The notes below the pieces were generated by a model that did not search any database, was not told the DNA's origin, and saw only the letters and a program-made list of their open reading frames with translations. From assembly GCF_963674635.1 (NCBI RefSeq), contig NZ_OY771475.1:4075001-4139000 (forward strand): a DNA stretch of 64,000 bases, given 5' to 3'. A program made the translations under genes and the position numbers. This stretch comes from Breoghania sp. (GTDB taxonomy: Bacteria; Pseudomonadota; Alphaproteobacteria; Rhizobiales; Stappiaceae). This document shows, piece by piece, positions 1 to 9,018 of this stretch. Numbering within the stretch: the stretch's first letter is position 1; each line of letters opens with the position of its first letter.

Positions 1-2133
1 ATCGATCAGGCTTTCGGCTAGGTCGATCAGGCTTTCCAGCGGCGCATCGGGGCTCGCGGCAGTGCCTGCCTTGGCAAGTGCTGCGGCAAGGTTCTCGCGC
101 AGGATCTTCCCGTCTTCGGCGGCCTGACGGCGTTCCGCCTCCGCCTCCTGCAACTGGCTGCGGATTTCCAGCGCCGCGCTGCGGTTGGCGGCCCATGTCT
201 CAAGGCTTGCAAGCGAGAGCGCGCCAAGGGCGGGATCGGCATTTGAAAGCGCGGCCGCGATCCGGGCCTGAAGCGCGGCCTCTTTTTCACCGATCCCCTC
301 CCACTGGCGGGCGGTTTCCGCAATCTCGCGGGAAAGGCCCGCGATCTCCGTCGTCAGGGCGATGTGACGGGCGCGGTTTTCCGACTGTGCGAGGCGGGCA
401 ACGGTCAGGCGGTCATCGGCCTCAAGGGCCTGAAGAAACCGTTCGGCGCTTTCGGCATCGAGCCTGGCGCGATGGTCCTGCCAGGCCTCATCGCGGGCTT
501 TGCGGGTGCGGGCGACTTCCGCCTCATCGAAGAGGCCGGCGCTGCGTTCAAGGGCGGCGCGTTCGCCCTCAAGGCGCGCATGCTTGCGGGAAAGATCGTC
601 CCTTTGCTGCTCGATGATGCGGCGGTCCTCGGCAAGGCGATGGCCAGTCGCTTTCCAGTCCGCGATATCGGCGGGATCGGGAAGCCTCAGCCGCATCAGA
701 GCCTCGCTGTCGCCGTTCCAGGGGGCAAGGTTTGCGAGACGCTCGTCAAGCTGGGCGCGCAAGGCCGCGCTCCGGCGTTCGCCATGGCGCAGGCGGGCGG
801 CGTGGTCGCTGCCGCGCAAGGCGCTGAGCGCCGCGTTCACCGCGTCGAGCCCGTCGCCGGGGCGGGCATCGCCGCCCGCGGCTTCCAGTGTTTCGCGGGC
901 CGATTTCGCGGCGTCCTCGGCAGCCTCGAGTTCCCGCCTGGCCGCCTCCACGCGCGAGGCGATGCCGGAGCGGGTCTCCATGAGCTTGCGCAAGTGTTCG
1001 GCCCGTGTGGCAGGCACCAGAAGACGGGCCGGATCGGTTTCCCCGGCCTGATCCAGTTCGCGCAGGATACGGGCGATGTCGCCTTCGATCTCGCGCAGCT
1101 TCAACTGCTCATCCGGCAGATCGCGGGTGGCTGCCCTGGCGCGGATGGCGCGTTCCGACAGAGCGTCGATGCGGGCGGCGTGTTCAAGGGCAGCGGCATC
1201 GATCTCGATTGCCTCGATGGAAGCGTCCAGCTCGGCGAGGCTGCGTGCGGTGGCCTCCTTGCGCTCCATCAGGCGCACGTCGTTCTTGATCAGGACGGGG
1301 AGATCCTCCGCCCAGCCGGCAGGGGCGTCGGGCAGCGCTTCGAGGGGCTGAAGCTCGTCGCGCAGTTCTCTCAAACGGACAAGGCGGGGAAGGGCGGCAA
1401 GCCAGGTCTCGATTTCGGCGAGACGGGCGGTGAGGCTGCTGCTTTCAGAGAGCGCCTGCTTGTAGGCGTCCTCGCTGGCGTCGCGCTCTTCGCAGAGGCG
1501 GCGATAGGCCGACGCTGCGGTGTCCAGCGTGCGGCGCTTCTCGCCCAGTTCGTCGAGCTCCTTGCGAAGGTTACGGAGGTCGGTGTTGCGGCCGCCCTTA
1601 CGGTGGATTTCGCCTGCCTCGTCGCGCAGGGATTTCAGCTCTTGCGAGAAGGCGGCAAGGCCGGAACTCGCCGAAAACAGCATCTGTCCCAGATCGCCTT
1701 CGCTGGCGAGGATGGCGTTGCCGCCTGCCTCAAGCGTCTCGTCATCGAGCGAGAACATGGTGCGGTAGGCGTCGCGGTCGACACCGCCGAGCGCGCCCTG
1801 CAACAGGCCCTCGGGAAGTGCGAGGCCGCCATCGTCCAAGAGGCTCTGGCTCTGCTTCTTGATGCGGGCGAGTTCCTGCGGACCGTCGCCTAAGGCCAGC
1901 CGCGCGCCGATGCGCATGGTGGGATAGGGATGCAGGAAATTGTAGGCCGAACGGGTCTCGATGCCGAAAAGCAGGTCGAGCCAGGCGTTGAAGAGCGTGG
2001 ACTTGCCCGCCTCGTTGGGGCCGAAGACGACATGGAAATCGGGCGTCTCGTCGCTGGCTGCGCGGGTGCCGAAATCGAGCGTGTGATCGGTGAACTTGCC
2101 ATAGCGGACGAGGTCGAGGCGTTCGATGCGCAT
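1..2133 (-). CDS. YhaN-like SMC-type AAA ATPase, 3' end outside window
   Basis: This is an ATPase with a long coiled coil, expected to work with the adjacent metallophosphoesterase as an SbcC/Rad50-SbcD/Mre11-like DNA-end processing pair in the cytoplasm. The frame is open from the ATG at 2133 down to base 1, giving 711 visible codons, so the C-terminal ATPase half is missing from the window. The N-terminus starts MRIERLDLVRYGKF and carries a Walker A GPNEAGKST at about residues 38-46. The rest of the visible part is rich in Glu, Arg, Ala and Leu heptads, as in SMC-like coiled coils. The start codon overlaps the stop of the upstream nuclease gene by one base (TGATG), so the two are probably translationally coupled. 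The call as YhaN family is by motif and pairing. The exact substrate is not visible. Confidence 0.85.
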   Translation of the reverse strand, partial: MRIERLDLVRYGKFTDHTLDFGTRAASDETPDFHVVFGPNEAGKSTLFNAWLDLLFGIETRSAYNFLHPYPTMRIGARLALGDGPQELARIKKQSQSLLDDGGLALPEGLLQGALGGVDRDAYRTMFSLDDETLEAGGNAILASEGDLGQMLFSASSGLAAFSQELKSLRDEAGEIHRKGGRNTDLRNLRKELDELGEKRRTLDTAASAYRRLCEERDASEDAYKQALSESSSLTARLAEIETWLAALPRLVRLRELRDELQPLEALPDAPAGWAEDLPVLIKNDVRLMERKEATARSLAELDASIEAIEIDAAALEHAARIDALSERAIRARAATRDLPDEQLKLREIEGDIARILRELDQAGETDPARLLVPATRAEHLRKLMETRSGIASRVEAARRELEAAEDAAKSARETLEAAGGDARPGDGLDAVNAALSALRGSDHAARLRHGERRSAALRAQLDERLANLAPWNGDSEALMRLRLPDPADIADWKATGHRLAEDRRIIEQQRDDLSRKHARLEGERAALERSAGLFDEAEVARTRKARDEAWQDHRARLDAESAERFLQALEADDRLTVARLAQSENRARHIALTTEIAGLSREIAETARQWEGIGEKEAALQARIAAALSNADPALGALSLASLETWAANRSAALEIRSQLQEAEAERRQAAEDGKILRENLAAALAKAGTAASPDAPLESLIDLAESLID

Positions 2134-3428
2134 CAGTCTTCGCCTCCTTGCGCGTCCGCTGCCGAAGGCGATTGCAGCCGGGCGAGAATATCGTCCGCTC
2201 CTTCGCGCGCCAGCATGTCGAGCATGGCTGTGCTTTCGTCTTCATCCTCACCGAAGGCGGCGCGGACCTCGCCGGGAAGCTGGCTCATCAGATCACGGGA
2301 AAGCTCGGCAAGCGCCTCGCGGTAGCCGGGGCTTTGCATGACCTCATCAAGGATGAGGGCGCGCAATTCATGGACGGGCGCGCCGGTCTCATCCAGTGCA
2401 GCGTGGTCGGGTGCGGCCGGTGGTGTCGCCGCGTTGGCGATCTTGTCGATCCACGTGTTGCCGATGCCAGCCGCCTGCGCCTCCGCTTCGGCCAGAAGCA
2501 GATCCGGATCGCGGCGCAGGCGCCAGCTGAGCGGGGTTTCGCCGGAGATCTCAAGCCTGGCGACGAGATGATCGCAGACCGCTTCGCGGCGGGCTTTGCG
2601 CAAGGCGCTTCCCATCGCATTGATGGCATCCGACCAGTCATCGAGACCTGTCAGATCGAGCGGGACGCGCTCGAATTGGGCGATGGCCGTGACGCGCTCT
2701 TCGATGGTCAGCGTCCGGTCATCGGCGATGGTGACAAGGCTCACCGTGCCGGGGCCAGCTTCGCCGATATCGCGCCCTTGCGGAATGCCGGGCATGACAA
2801 TGGACCCCTTGGCGCCTTGGACGGAGCGTTGATGGATGTGACCTAGCGCCCAGTAGTCGAAGCCCAGCGCATCCAGTTCGCCCGGCTGGCAGGGGGCATA
2901 AGGATCATGGCCTGGTGCGCCGCCAAGGCTGGTGTGCAACATGGCGATGTTGACCGCGCCGGCAACAGGGGGGCGGAACTTGTCGAGCAGGCTTTCCGGC
3001 GCATGCGTGTTGGAAAAGCTGATGCCGTGGATCGCGACCTCGAAGGGCGCATCGGCTTCCACCTTCACGGCCTCTGCGCGGCCTGTGAAGGTTTTCACGC
3101 TTGCGGCCAAGGTCAGTTCGCGGGTGATGCGCGACATGGCGTCGTGATTGCCGCGAATGACGAAGGTCCGGATGCCCTTTTCATCCAGGCGCGCAAGTTC
3201 GGTTGCTAGAAAGACCGCCGTCTTCATGGAGGTTTCAGAACCATCATAGAGATCGCCCGCGATCAGCAGCGCATCGACCTCTTCCTCGATGGCGAGATCG
3301 ATGGTGCGGGAAAAGGCGGCGCGGGTGGCGGCTCCGATCAGGGCGCTCAGATCCGCGTTTCTCAGCGCCAGCGATTTCAGCGGTGAATCAAGGTGGATGT
3401 CGGCGGTGTGAATGAAGCGGAACGGCAA
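2133..3428 (-). CDS. YhaO/Mre11-like DNA repair metallophosphoesterase
   Basis: This 431-residue protein is a calcineurin-like phosphoesterase expected to act as a DNA exonuclease subunit with the YhaN-like ATPase directly downstream. The two-metal motifs are in order: HTADIHLDSP at residues 7-16 (Asp10, His12), GDLYDG near residue 58, GNHD near 95, and a late GHIH motif (LGHIHQRS). The C-terminal third, rich in Ala and Glu, has the expected place of the ATPase-binding part. It is the first gene of a two-gene minus-strand operon and shares a TGATG junction with the next gene. The upstream 250 bases to the divergent livK gene hold the promoter region. The family assignment is firm from the motifs, and the biological role in repair is inferred from homologs. 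Confidence 0.88.
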   Translation of the reverse strand: MPFRFIHTADIHLDSPLKSLALRNADLSALIGAATRAAFSRTIDLAIEEEVDALLIAGDLYDGSETSMKTAVFLATELARLDEKGIRTFVIRGNHDAMSRITRELTLAASVKTFTGRAEAVKVEADAPFEVAIHGISFSNTHAPESLLDKFRPPVAGAVNIAMLHTSLGGAPGHDPYAPCQPGELDALGFDYWALGHIHQRSVQGAKGSIVMPGIPQGRDIGEAGPGTVSLVTIADDRTLTIEERVTAIAQFERVPLDLTGLDDWSDAINAMGSALRKARREAVCDHLVARLEISGETPLSWRLRRDPDLLLAEAEAQAAGIGNTWIDKIANAATPPAAPDHAALDETGAPVHELRALILDEVMQSPGYREALAELSRDLMSQLPGEVRAAFGEDEDESTAMLDMLAREGADDILARLQSPSAADAQGGED

Positions 3429-3683
3429 GGGCGGCGGGCCTTTTCGGGGCTGGAGCGGTCTCGTTTGAAAGGGCTGCAGGAATGATCTCTGGCGACCATT
3501 TCTAGCCGGGATCGGGGCGGCGTGAAAGCCGGGCGGGTGGGATGTCGGCGCTTCTTCGCGGATTTTGCGCGGCGATTTTCACGGGCGACGATGACATGTT
3601 GAGTTTCGCGGGCTAAAACTCACCTTCAGTCAAGAGACGGGCTGATGTTGCAAACCAAAAGGCGAAAAGCCGGGGGACAGGAC

Positions 3684-4835
3684 ATGACATCTTCCAAGTT
3701 GGGGATCGCGGCGCTCGCCGCGGTGATGGTTGCCGGCGTGTGCGCGCAGCCGGTCTTTGCGGAGCCGGTGAAGGTCGGCATGATCACCACGCTTTCCGGC
3801 GGCGGCGCGAGCCTCGGGCTCGATGCGCGCGACGGCTTCCTGCTGGCGATCAAGCAATCGGGCACGAGCGATGTGGAGGTCGTTGTGGAGGACGATCAGC
3901 GCAAGCCCGACGTGGCGGTGCAGCTCGCCGACAAGATGATCCAGAGCGACAAGGTGGACGTGCTGACCGGCATCATCTGGTCGAACCTCGCCATGGCGGT
4001 GGTGCCCGCCGCAACCGCGCAGGGCAAGTTCTATCTCTCCGTCAACGCCGCGCCCTCGCAGCTTGCGGGGCGGGGCTGCAACCCGAACTATTTCTCCGTC
4101 TCCTATCAGAACGACAATCTGCACGAGGCCGCCGGCGCTTACGCCAAGAAGGCGGGCTACAAGAAGAGCTTCATCCTTGCGCCCAACTATCCGGCAGGAA
4201 AGGACTCGCTCACCGGCTACAAGCGTTTTTATGACGGTGAGCTTGCGGGCGAGGTCTATACCAAGCTTGGCCAGACCGACTATGCGGCCGAAATTGCGCA
4301 GATCCGTGCTTCCGGTGCCGACAGCGTGTTCTTCTTCCTGCCCGGCGGCATGGGCATCGCCTTCATGAAACAGTATCAGCAGTCGGGCGTCGACCTTCCG
4401 CTGATCGGTCCGGCCTTCTCCTTCGATCAGGCGATCCTGCAGGCCGTGGGCGATGCGGCGCTGGGCGTGAAGAACTCCGCCAACTGGTCCAAGGACATCG
4501 ACAACGCCGCCAACAAGGCCTTCGTGGACGGCTTCGTGGAGGCCTATGGCCGCCTGCCGTCGATCTATGCCGCTTACGGCTACGACACCGGCAACTTGCT
4601 GCTGTCGGCCATGGACAAGGCCTCGGTGAAGGACGCGGATGCCTTCCGCGCGGCGCTCAGGCAAGCCAATTTCGCCAGTGTGCGCGGCAAGTTCTCCTTT
4701 GCCTCCAACAATCACCCCATTCAGGACATCTATGTCCGCGAGGTGATCAAGGAGGGGGATATCTACACCAACAAGATCGTCGACACCGCGCTTGTCGATC
4801 GCGACAACGCCTATGTCGCCGACTGCAAGATGTAA
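3684..4835 (+). CDS. Branched-chain amino acid-type ABC transporter substrate-binding protein
   Basis: This is the periplasmic binding protein of a Liv-type (HAAT family) importer. I place the start at the ATG at 3684, giving 383 residues, because a GGGGGACAGG sequence sits just upstream and the product begins with a clean Sec signal peptide of about 27 residues ending AQPVFA. An in-frame ATG at 3645 would add 13 basic residues. The mature part starts EPVKVGMITTLSGGG, typical of the Peripla_BP_6 fold. The next four genes encode two permeases and two ATPases on the same strand, so this is the first gene of a complete importer operon. The long structured repeat region after the stop probably separates its expression level from that of the membrane subunits. 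The true substrate could be a branched amino acid, amide, or aromatic acid, and cannot be told from sequence. Confidence 0.9.
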   Translation: MTSSKLGIAALAAVMVAGVCAQPVFAEPVKVGMITTLSGGGASLGLDARDGFLLAIKQSGTSDVEVVVEDDQRKPDVAVQLADKMIQSDKVDVLTGIIWSNLAMAVVPAATAQGKFYLSVNAAPSQLAGRGCNPNYFSVSYQNDNLHEAAGAYAKKAGYKKSFILAPNYPAGKDSLTGYKRFYDGELAGEVYTKLGQTDYAAEIAQIRASGADSVFFFLPGGMGIAFMKQYQQSGVDLPLIGPAFSFDQAILQAVGDAALGVKNSANWSKDIDNAANKAFVDGFVEAYGRLPSIYAAYGYDTGNLLLSAMDKASVKDADAFRAALRQANFASVRGKFSFASNNHPIQDIYVREVIKEGDIYTNKIVDTALVDRDNAYVADCKM

Positions 4836-4894
4836 GCGCAGTGCCCCGCGTCTTGCGTGTTGAAGGTTCGGTCGTGACTCAAGGTGCGCAACCG

Positions 4895-5453
4895 GCACGA
4901 TCCCACTCCCTCTCCCGTGGGGAGAGGGTTGGGGTGAGGGGTGTCAAACTCTCGTGGATACGGAGATCTCTGATCCCCTCACCCGACGCCTGCGCGCCGA
5001 CCTCTCCCCCTGGGAGAGGTGCTTGGGCCGGGTTTGCGGGCGAGAGCGGGGGACTGGTTTCAAGGCGGCCTGTGGTTTTGACAGTTCGATGTGCTCCGGG
5101 CGGGCACCCCGCACGATCCTGCTCCCTCTCCCATGGGGAGAGGGTTGGGGTGAGGGGTGTCGAACTCTCGTGGATACGGAGATCTCTGATCCCCTCACCC
5201 GACGCCTGCGCGCCGACCTCTCCCTCTGGGAGAGGTTCCTGGGCCGGGTTTGCGGGCGAGAGCGGGCGTCTGGTTTCGAGGCGGCCTGCGGCTGTGACCG
5301 TTCGATTCGCTCCGGGTGCACACCCCGCACGATGCCACTCCCTCTCCCGTGGGGAGAGGGGTGGGGTGAGGGGTGTCGGGCTTTCGAGGGGACGGATATC
5401 TCTGATCCCCTCACCCGGGCCGTTGGCCCGGCCTATCCCCAAGGGAGAGGTTA
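4895..5453 (+). repeat. Three tandem 216-bp structured intercistronic repeats
   Basis: Two complete and one partial direct repeats lie between the binding-protein gene and the first permease gene. The anchor GCACGAT occurs at 4895, 5111 and 5327, exactly 216 bp apart. Each unit contains several inverted pairs: CCCTCTCCC/GGGAGAGGG around a short loop, GGGTGAGGGG against a later CCCCTCACCC, and ACCTCTCCC/GGGAGAGGT. The third unit diverges near 5415, where the sequence between its stems becomes CGGGCCGTTGGCCCG. Because 216 is a multiple of three, long frames stay open on both strands, but their products are just the repeat translated three times. CTCACCCCAACCCTCTCCCC-like palindromes are common intergenic elements in proteobacteria. 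Here they probably fold in the mRNA and uncouple expression of the binding protein from the permeases. Confidence 0.9.
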
Positions 5454-5493
5454 TCGGGAGCTGTCGCCCTTGCGATGAATGTGGGGGGCGAGC

Positions 5494-6420
5494 GTGACGG
5501 GCGCTCTCGTTTTCGAACAGGTTCTGAACGGCCTCCAGTTCGGCGTCATGCTGTTCCTGATGGCGGCCGGGCTGACGCTCGTCTTCGGGGTGATGGGGCT
5601 GATCAATCTCGCCCACGGCTCGCTCTACATGGCGGGCGCGTTTGCCTGTGCGGCGGTGGCGGCGGCCACCGGATCCTACTGGCTGGGGCTGGTGGCAAGC
5701 CTTGTCGCGGCGGCGGCGGCGGGGGCCATCGTCGAGGTGCTCGTTATCCGCAAGCTCTATGATCGCGATCATCTGGATCAGGTGCTGGCGACCTTCGCGC
5801 TGATCCTGATGTTTTCCGAAGGCACGCGCTATCTCTTCGGCTCCTTCCCGTTGTTCCTGAACCTGCCGGACGTTCTGTCGGGAGCGGTGCCTCTGCCCGG
5901 CGGCATCGACTATCCGCTCTTCCGGCTCGCCCTCATCGGGGTGGGGCTGGCGGTGGCCTTCTTCCTGATGGCGCTGATCAACCGGACCCGGCTCGGCATC
6001 CGGATCCGGGCGGGCGAGGCGGACCGCGAAATGATTGCCGCACTCGGTGTCGATATCTCCCGGCTCTACACGATCGTCTTTGCGCTTGGGGCAGGACTTG
6101 CGGGCCTTGCAGGCGCGCTTGTCGGCACCGTGCAGTCGGTGCAGGTGGGCATGGGCGAGCCGGTGCTGATTCTTGCCTTTGTGGTGGTGGTGATCGGCGG
6201 GATCGGCTCCATCAAGGGGGCGCTTGTCGGTGCGATCCTCGTCGGCGTCACCGACACGCTGGGTCGCTTCCTGCTGCCCGCCGCCTTCGGGCTTTTCATG
6301 GATCCCGCGCGCGCCACCTCCGTCGGCTCCGCACTCGCCTCCATGTCGATCTACATCCTCATGGCGGCGGTTCTGGTCTTCAAGCCCGGCGGGCTTTACG
6401 GCAAGGCGGGTGCGCGATGA
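5494..6420 (+). CDS. Liv-type ABC transporter permease (LivH family)
   Basis: This is one of the two inner-membrane permeases of the Liv-type importer, of the LivH/BPD_transp_2 family with about eight hydrophobic segments. I favour the GTG at 5494 (308 residues, beginning MTGALVFEQVLNGLQFGVML) because a GGGGGGCGAG sequence precedes it. An in-frame ATG at 5479 would add five residues. The motif GLINLAHGSLYM near the N-terminus and the late GGIGSIKGALVGA stretch are characteristic of the family. It follows the structured repeats and overlaps the second permease gene by four bases (ATGA). Confidence 0.9.
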   Translation: MTGALVFEQVLNGLQFGVMLFLMAAGLTLVFGVMGLINLAHGSLYMAGAFACAAVAAATGSYWLGLVASLVAAAAAGAIVEVLVIRKLYDRDHLDQVLATFALILMFSEGTRYLFGSFPLFLNLPDVLSGAVPLPGGIDYPLFRLALIGVGLAVAFFLMALINRTRLGIRIRAGEADREMIAALGVDISRLYTIVFALGAGLAGLAGALVGTVQSVQVGMGEPVLILAFVVVVIGGIGSIKGALVGAILVGVTDTLGRFLLPAAFGLFMDPARATSVGSALASMSIYILMAAVLVFKPGGLYGKAGAR

Positions 6421-7397
6421 ACCGGGAAATCATCCTCAACGCCGTCATCGGGGTCGGCCTTCTGGCGGTGGCGCTTCTCGCGCAGGCAAACGGCGAGACC
6501 TTCACCATCACGCTGGCGACCAAAGCGGCGATCCTGGCGCTGGCCGGCGCGGGGCTGAACATCGCGCTCGGCCATGGCGGGCTGGTCTCTCTCGGCCATG
6601 CGGCCTTTTTCGGGATCGGCGGCTATGCGGCGGGCATCCTCGCCACCCATGCGATGTATTACGAGCCGGTCCTCACATGGCCCGTCGAGGTGGAGGGCAG
6701 TCAGTCCATGCCGATCATCTGGCTGGTGGCGATCGCGGCGAGCGGGCTCATGGCGCTGGTGATCGGGGCCTTGAGCCTCAGGACCACGGGTGTGTTCTTC
6801 ATCATGATCACGCTCGCCTTCGCGCAGATGCTCTACTATTTCGCGATCTCCTGGCCTGCCTATGGCGGTGAGGACGGGCTGTCGCTGGGGCTTCGAAACG
6901 GCTTTCCGGGGCTCAATACGCTCGATCCGCTGACTTTCTTTCTCATCTGCTACGGGTTGCTGATGGCGGTGCTTGGCCTGTCCGCCCTGCTTTCACGCTC
7001 GCGTTTCGGGCTGGCGCTCAACGGGGCGCGGCAGAATGCGGAAAGGCTCAGGAGCCTTGGCATCAACCCGCAGCGCGTGTTGCTCACCGCCTTCGTGCTG
7101 TCGGGCATGGTGACGGGGCTTTCGGGCGCGCTCTATGCCGATCTCAATCGCTTCGTCTCGCCGGAAATGCTGTCCTGGCACACATCCGGCGAGATCATGG
7201 TTTTCGTGATCCTGGGCGGGGTGGGGCGGCTTTTCGGGCCGCTGGCGGGCGCAGCGCTCTATATTCTGCTGGAACACAGCCTCGGCGGGGTTTCGGAATA
7301 CTGGCAATTCATGCTGGGCGGGTTGTTGTTGCTGGTCGTGCTGTTTGCGCGCGGCGGGCTTGTCGGGCTCTTTGCCGGGGAGCGCCGTCATGGATGA
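6417..7397 (+). CDS. Liv-type ABC transporter permease (LivM family)
   Basis: This is the second inner-membrane permease of the importer, 326 residues long and very hydrophobic. The LivM-family segment LNIALGHGGLVSLGHAAFFG lies at about residues 48-67, and GGVGRLFGPLAGA near the C-terminus is the usual late motif. It begins inside the last codons of the LivH-type gene (ATGA overlap), and its end overlaps the start of the first ATPase gene by eight bases, so the five genes form one operon. Confidence 0.9.
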   Translation: MNREIILNAVIGVGLLAVALLAQANGETFTITLATKAAILALAGAGLNIALGHGGLVSLGHAAFFGIGGYAAGILATHAMYYEPVLTWPVEVEGSQSMPIIWLVAIAASGLMALVIGALSLRTTGVFFIMITLAFAQMLYYFAISWPAYGGEDGLSLGLRNGFPGLNTLDPLTFFLICYGLLMAVLGLSALLSRSRFGLALNGARQNAERLRSLGINPQRVLLTAFVLSGMVTGLSGALYADLNRFVSPEMLSWHTSGEIMVFVILGGVGRLFGPLAGAALYILLEHSLGGVSEYWQFMLGGLLLLVVLFARGGLVGLFAGERRHG

Positions 7398-8142
7398 GCC
7401 GGTTCTCGATATTCGCGGCATTTCCAAGACCTTCGGCGCGCTGAAGGCGAGCGACAATGTCAGCCTCGATCTGCGCCCCGGCGAAATCCATGCGCTGATC
7501 GGGCCGAACGGGGCGGGCAAATCCACGCTGATCAAGCAGATCGCGGGCGAATTGACGCCCGACGAGGGCACCATCCATCTGGCTGGGTGGGACGTGACCG
7601 GTCTCGATGCGGCGGCGCGGGCGCGCGCGGGCCTTGCGCGCAGCTATCAGGTCTCATCCGTTGTCGGTGAATTCACGGTTCTGCAAAACGTCATGCTGGC
7701 GGTACAGGGTCGGCTCAGGCGGACCTATCGGTTTTTCCTGCCCGCGCTCAGGGACAAGCGGCTGGTGGAACCGGCCATGGCGGCGCTGGAGCGGGTGGAT
7801 CTCGCCTATCGCGCCGACATGCGCGCCTCCGATATTTCCCACGGCGAGCGGCGCGCGCTGGAAATGACCATCGCGATGGCGCAGGAGCCAAAGGTCTTTC
7901 TGCTCGATGAGCCGATGGCGGGCATGGGGCAGGATGGGTCGAAGCAGATGACGGAGCTTCTGGACGGCTTGCGCCGTGAGGCTCCCATTCTGCTGGTGGA
8001 ACACGATATGGAGGCGGTCTTTGCGCTGGCGGACCGGATCTCGGTGCTGGTCTATGGGCAGATCATCGCCAGCGGCACGGTGGACGCGGTGCGCAACGAT
8101 CCGCTCGTGCGCGCCGCCTATCTGGGGGATGCGGACGCATGA
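7390..8142 (+). CDS. Liv-type ABC transporter ATP-binding protein (LivG family)
   Basis: This 250-residue cytoplasmic ATPase energises the importer. The ATG at 7390 is chosen because it gives MDEPVLDIRGISKTFGAL, the normal start of the family. Walker A is GPNGAGKST, the signature region reads ISHGERRALEM, and Walker B is VFLLDEPMAGM with the switch His in LLVEHDMEAVF. The gene overlaps the preceding permease gene by eight bases and the next ATPase gene by four. The signature SHGERR departs from LSGGQ in the way usual for LivG proteins. Confidence 0.9.
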   Translation: MDEPVLDIRGISKTFGALKASDNVSLDLRPGEIHALIGPNGAGKSTLIKQIAGELTPDEGTIHLAGWDVTGLDAAARARAGLARSYQVSSVVGEFTVLQNVMLAVQGRLRRTYRFFLPALRDKRLVEPAMAALERVDLAYRADMRASDISHGERRALEMTIAMAQEPKVFLLDEPMAGMGQDGSKQMTELLDGLRREAPILLVEHDMEAVFALADRISVLVYGQIIASGTVDAVRNDPLVRAAYLGDADA

Positions 8143-8828
8143 GCGCGCTTCTGGAAGTTCGCGAATTGACGGCCTCCTACGGCTCCTCGCAGGCGTTGTT
8201 CGGTGTCGACCTGAGTGTCGGGGCGGGCGAGGTCGTGGCGCTGATGGGGCGCAACGGCATGGGCAAGACCACCACCGTGCGCTGCATCTGCCGGATGATG
8301 ACCTCCAGCCGCGGCGCGATCACCTTTGCGGGCAAAAGCCTCAACGATCTGCCGTCACACAAGGCCGCCCGGCTCGGCATCGGGCTGGTGCCGGAGGGAC
8401 GACGCTGCTTTGCGCCCTTGAGCGTGGAGGAAAATCTCGTCTGCGCGGCGCGTCCCGGCGCGTGGACACTGGAGGCGGTGGGGGCGCTCTTCCCGCGGCT
8501 TTCAGAACGCCGGAACCAGGCGGCGCGCACCTTGTCAGGCGGAGAGCAGCAGATGCTCGCCATCGCACGCGCGTTGATGACCAACCCGAAGCTCCTGATC
8601 CTCGATGAGGCCACCGAAGGTCTCGCCCCGGTGATCCGTCAGGAAATCTGGCGCGCCATCGGCGAACTGAAACAATCCGGTCTGGCGATCCTCATCATCG
8701 ACAAGTCGCTCAAGGACCTGAAGGCGCTGTGCGACCGCTTTGTCATTCTGGAGCGCGGCAAGAGCGAATGGACCGGAGGGGCTGGGGCCCTCAGCGAGGA
8801 AATCTGTGATCGCTATCTTGGTGTTTAA
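8139..8828 (+). CDS. Liv-type ABC transporter ATP-binding protein (LivF family)
   Basis: This 229-residue ATPase is the second nucleotide-binding subunit of the importer. Walker A is GRNGMGKTT, the signature is TLSGGEQQML, and Walker B is LLILDEATEGLAP, with the LivF-typical EGLAP. The usual switch His is replaced: the segment after Walker B reads LAILIIDKSLKDLKAL rather than LLVEQN. It is the last gene of the operon. An AT-rich intergenic stretch follows. Confidence 0.9.
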   Translation: MSALLEVRELTASYGSSQALFGVDLSVGAGEVVALMGRNGMGKTTTVRCICRMMTSSRGAITFAGKSLNDLPSHKAARLGIGLVPEGRRCFAPLSVEENLVCAARPGAWTLEAVGALFPRLSERRNQAARTLSGGEQQMLAIARALMTNPKLLILDEATEGLAPVIRQEIWRAIGELKQSGLAILIIDKSLKDLKALCDRFVILERGKSEWTGGAGALSEEICDRYLGV

Positions 8829-9018
8829 CACGTTCAATTTCTCTACTGTATAAAGTGCCTAAGTAATCGTTCTTTAGTGTTTCTATATCGATTAAATCTG
8901 TGGACGATATTTATTTATTAATTTATGTTAACCATATAATTCATTGAGCGTGACGAAAACGTCTCTGCTTACTTGGTTAGAATTGTCGATATTCTCGCAA
9001 TCAGCAGGAAACAGGCGA
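8829..9018 (+). promoter_or_regulatory. AT-rich intergenic region ahead of the two-component pair
   Basis: About 190 bases separate the transporter operon from the response-regulator gene. Roughly 8850-8945 is strikingly AT-rich for this replicon, including ATTTATTTATTAATTTATG-like sequence. No hairpin terminator is obvious after the transporter. The stretch most likely holds the promoter of the response regulator. No specific operator was recognised. Confidence 0.5.

Noticed and set aside
364..1893. A 509-codon open frame on the plus strand at the window start
   Set aside because: It is antisense to the YhaN-like ATPase. The minus strand has Walker A and continuous family-like sequence, while this product has none.
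4841..5772. Long open frames on both strands across the 216-bp repeats
   Set aside because: The period is a multiple of three, so frames stay open by chance. The products are a repeated Arg- and Pro-rich string with no family resemblance.
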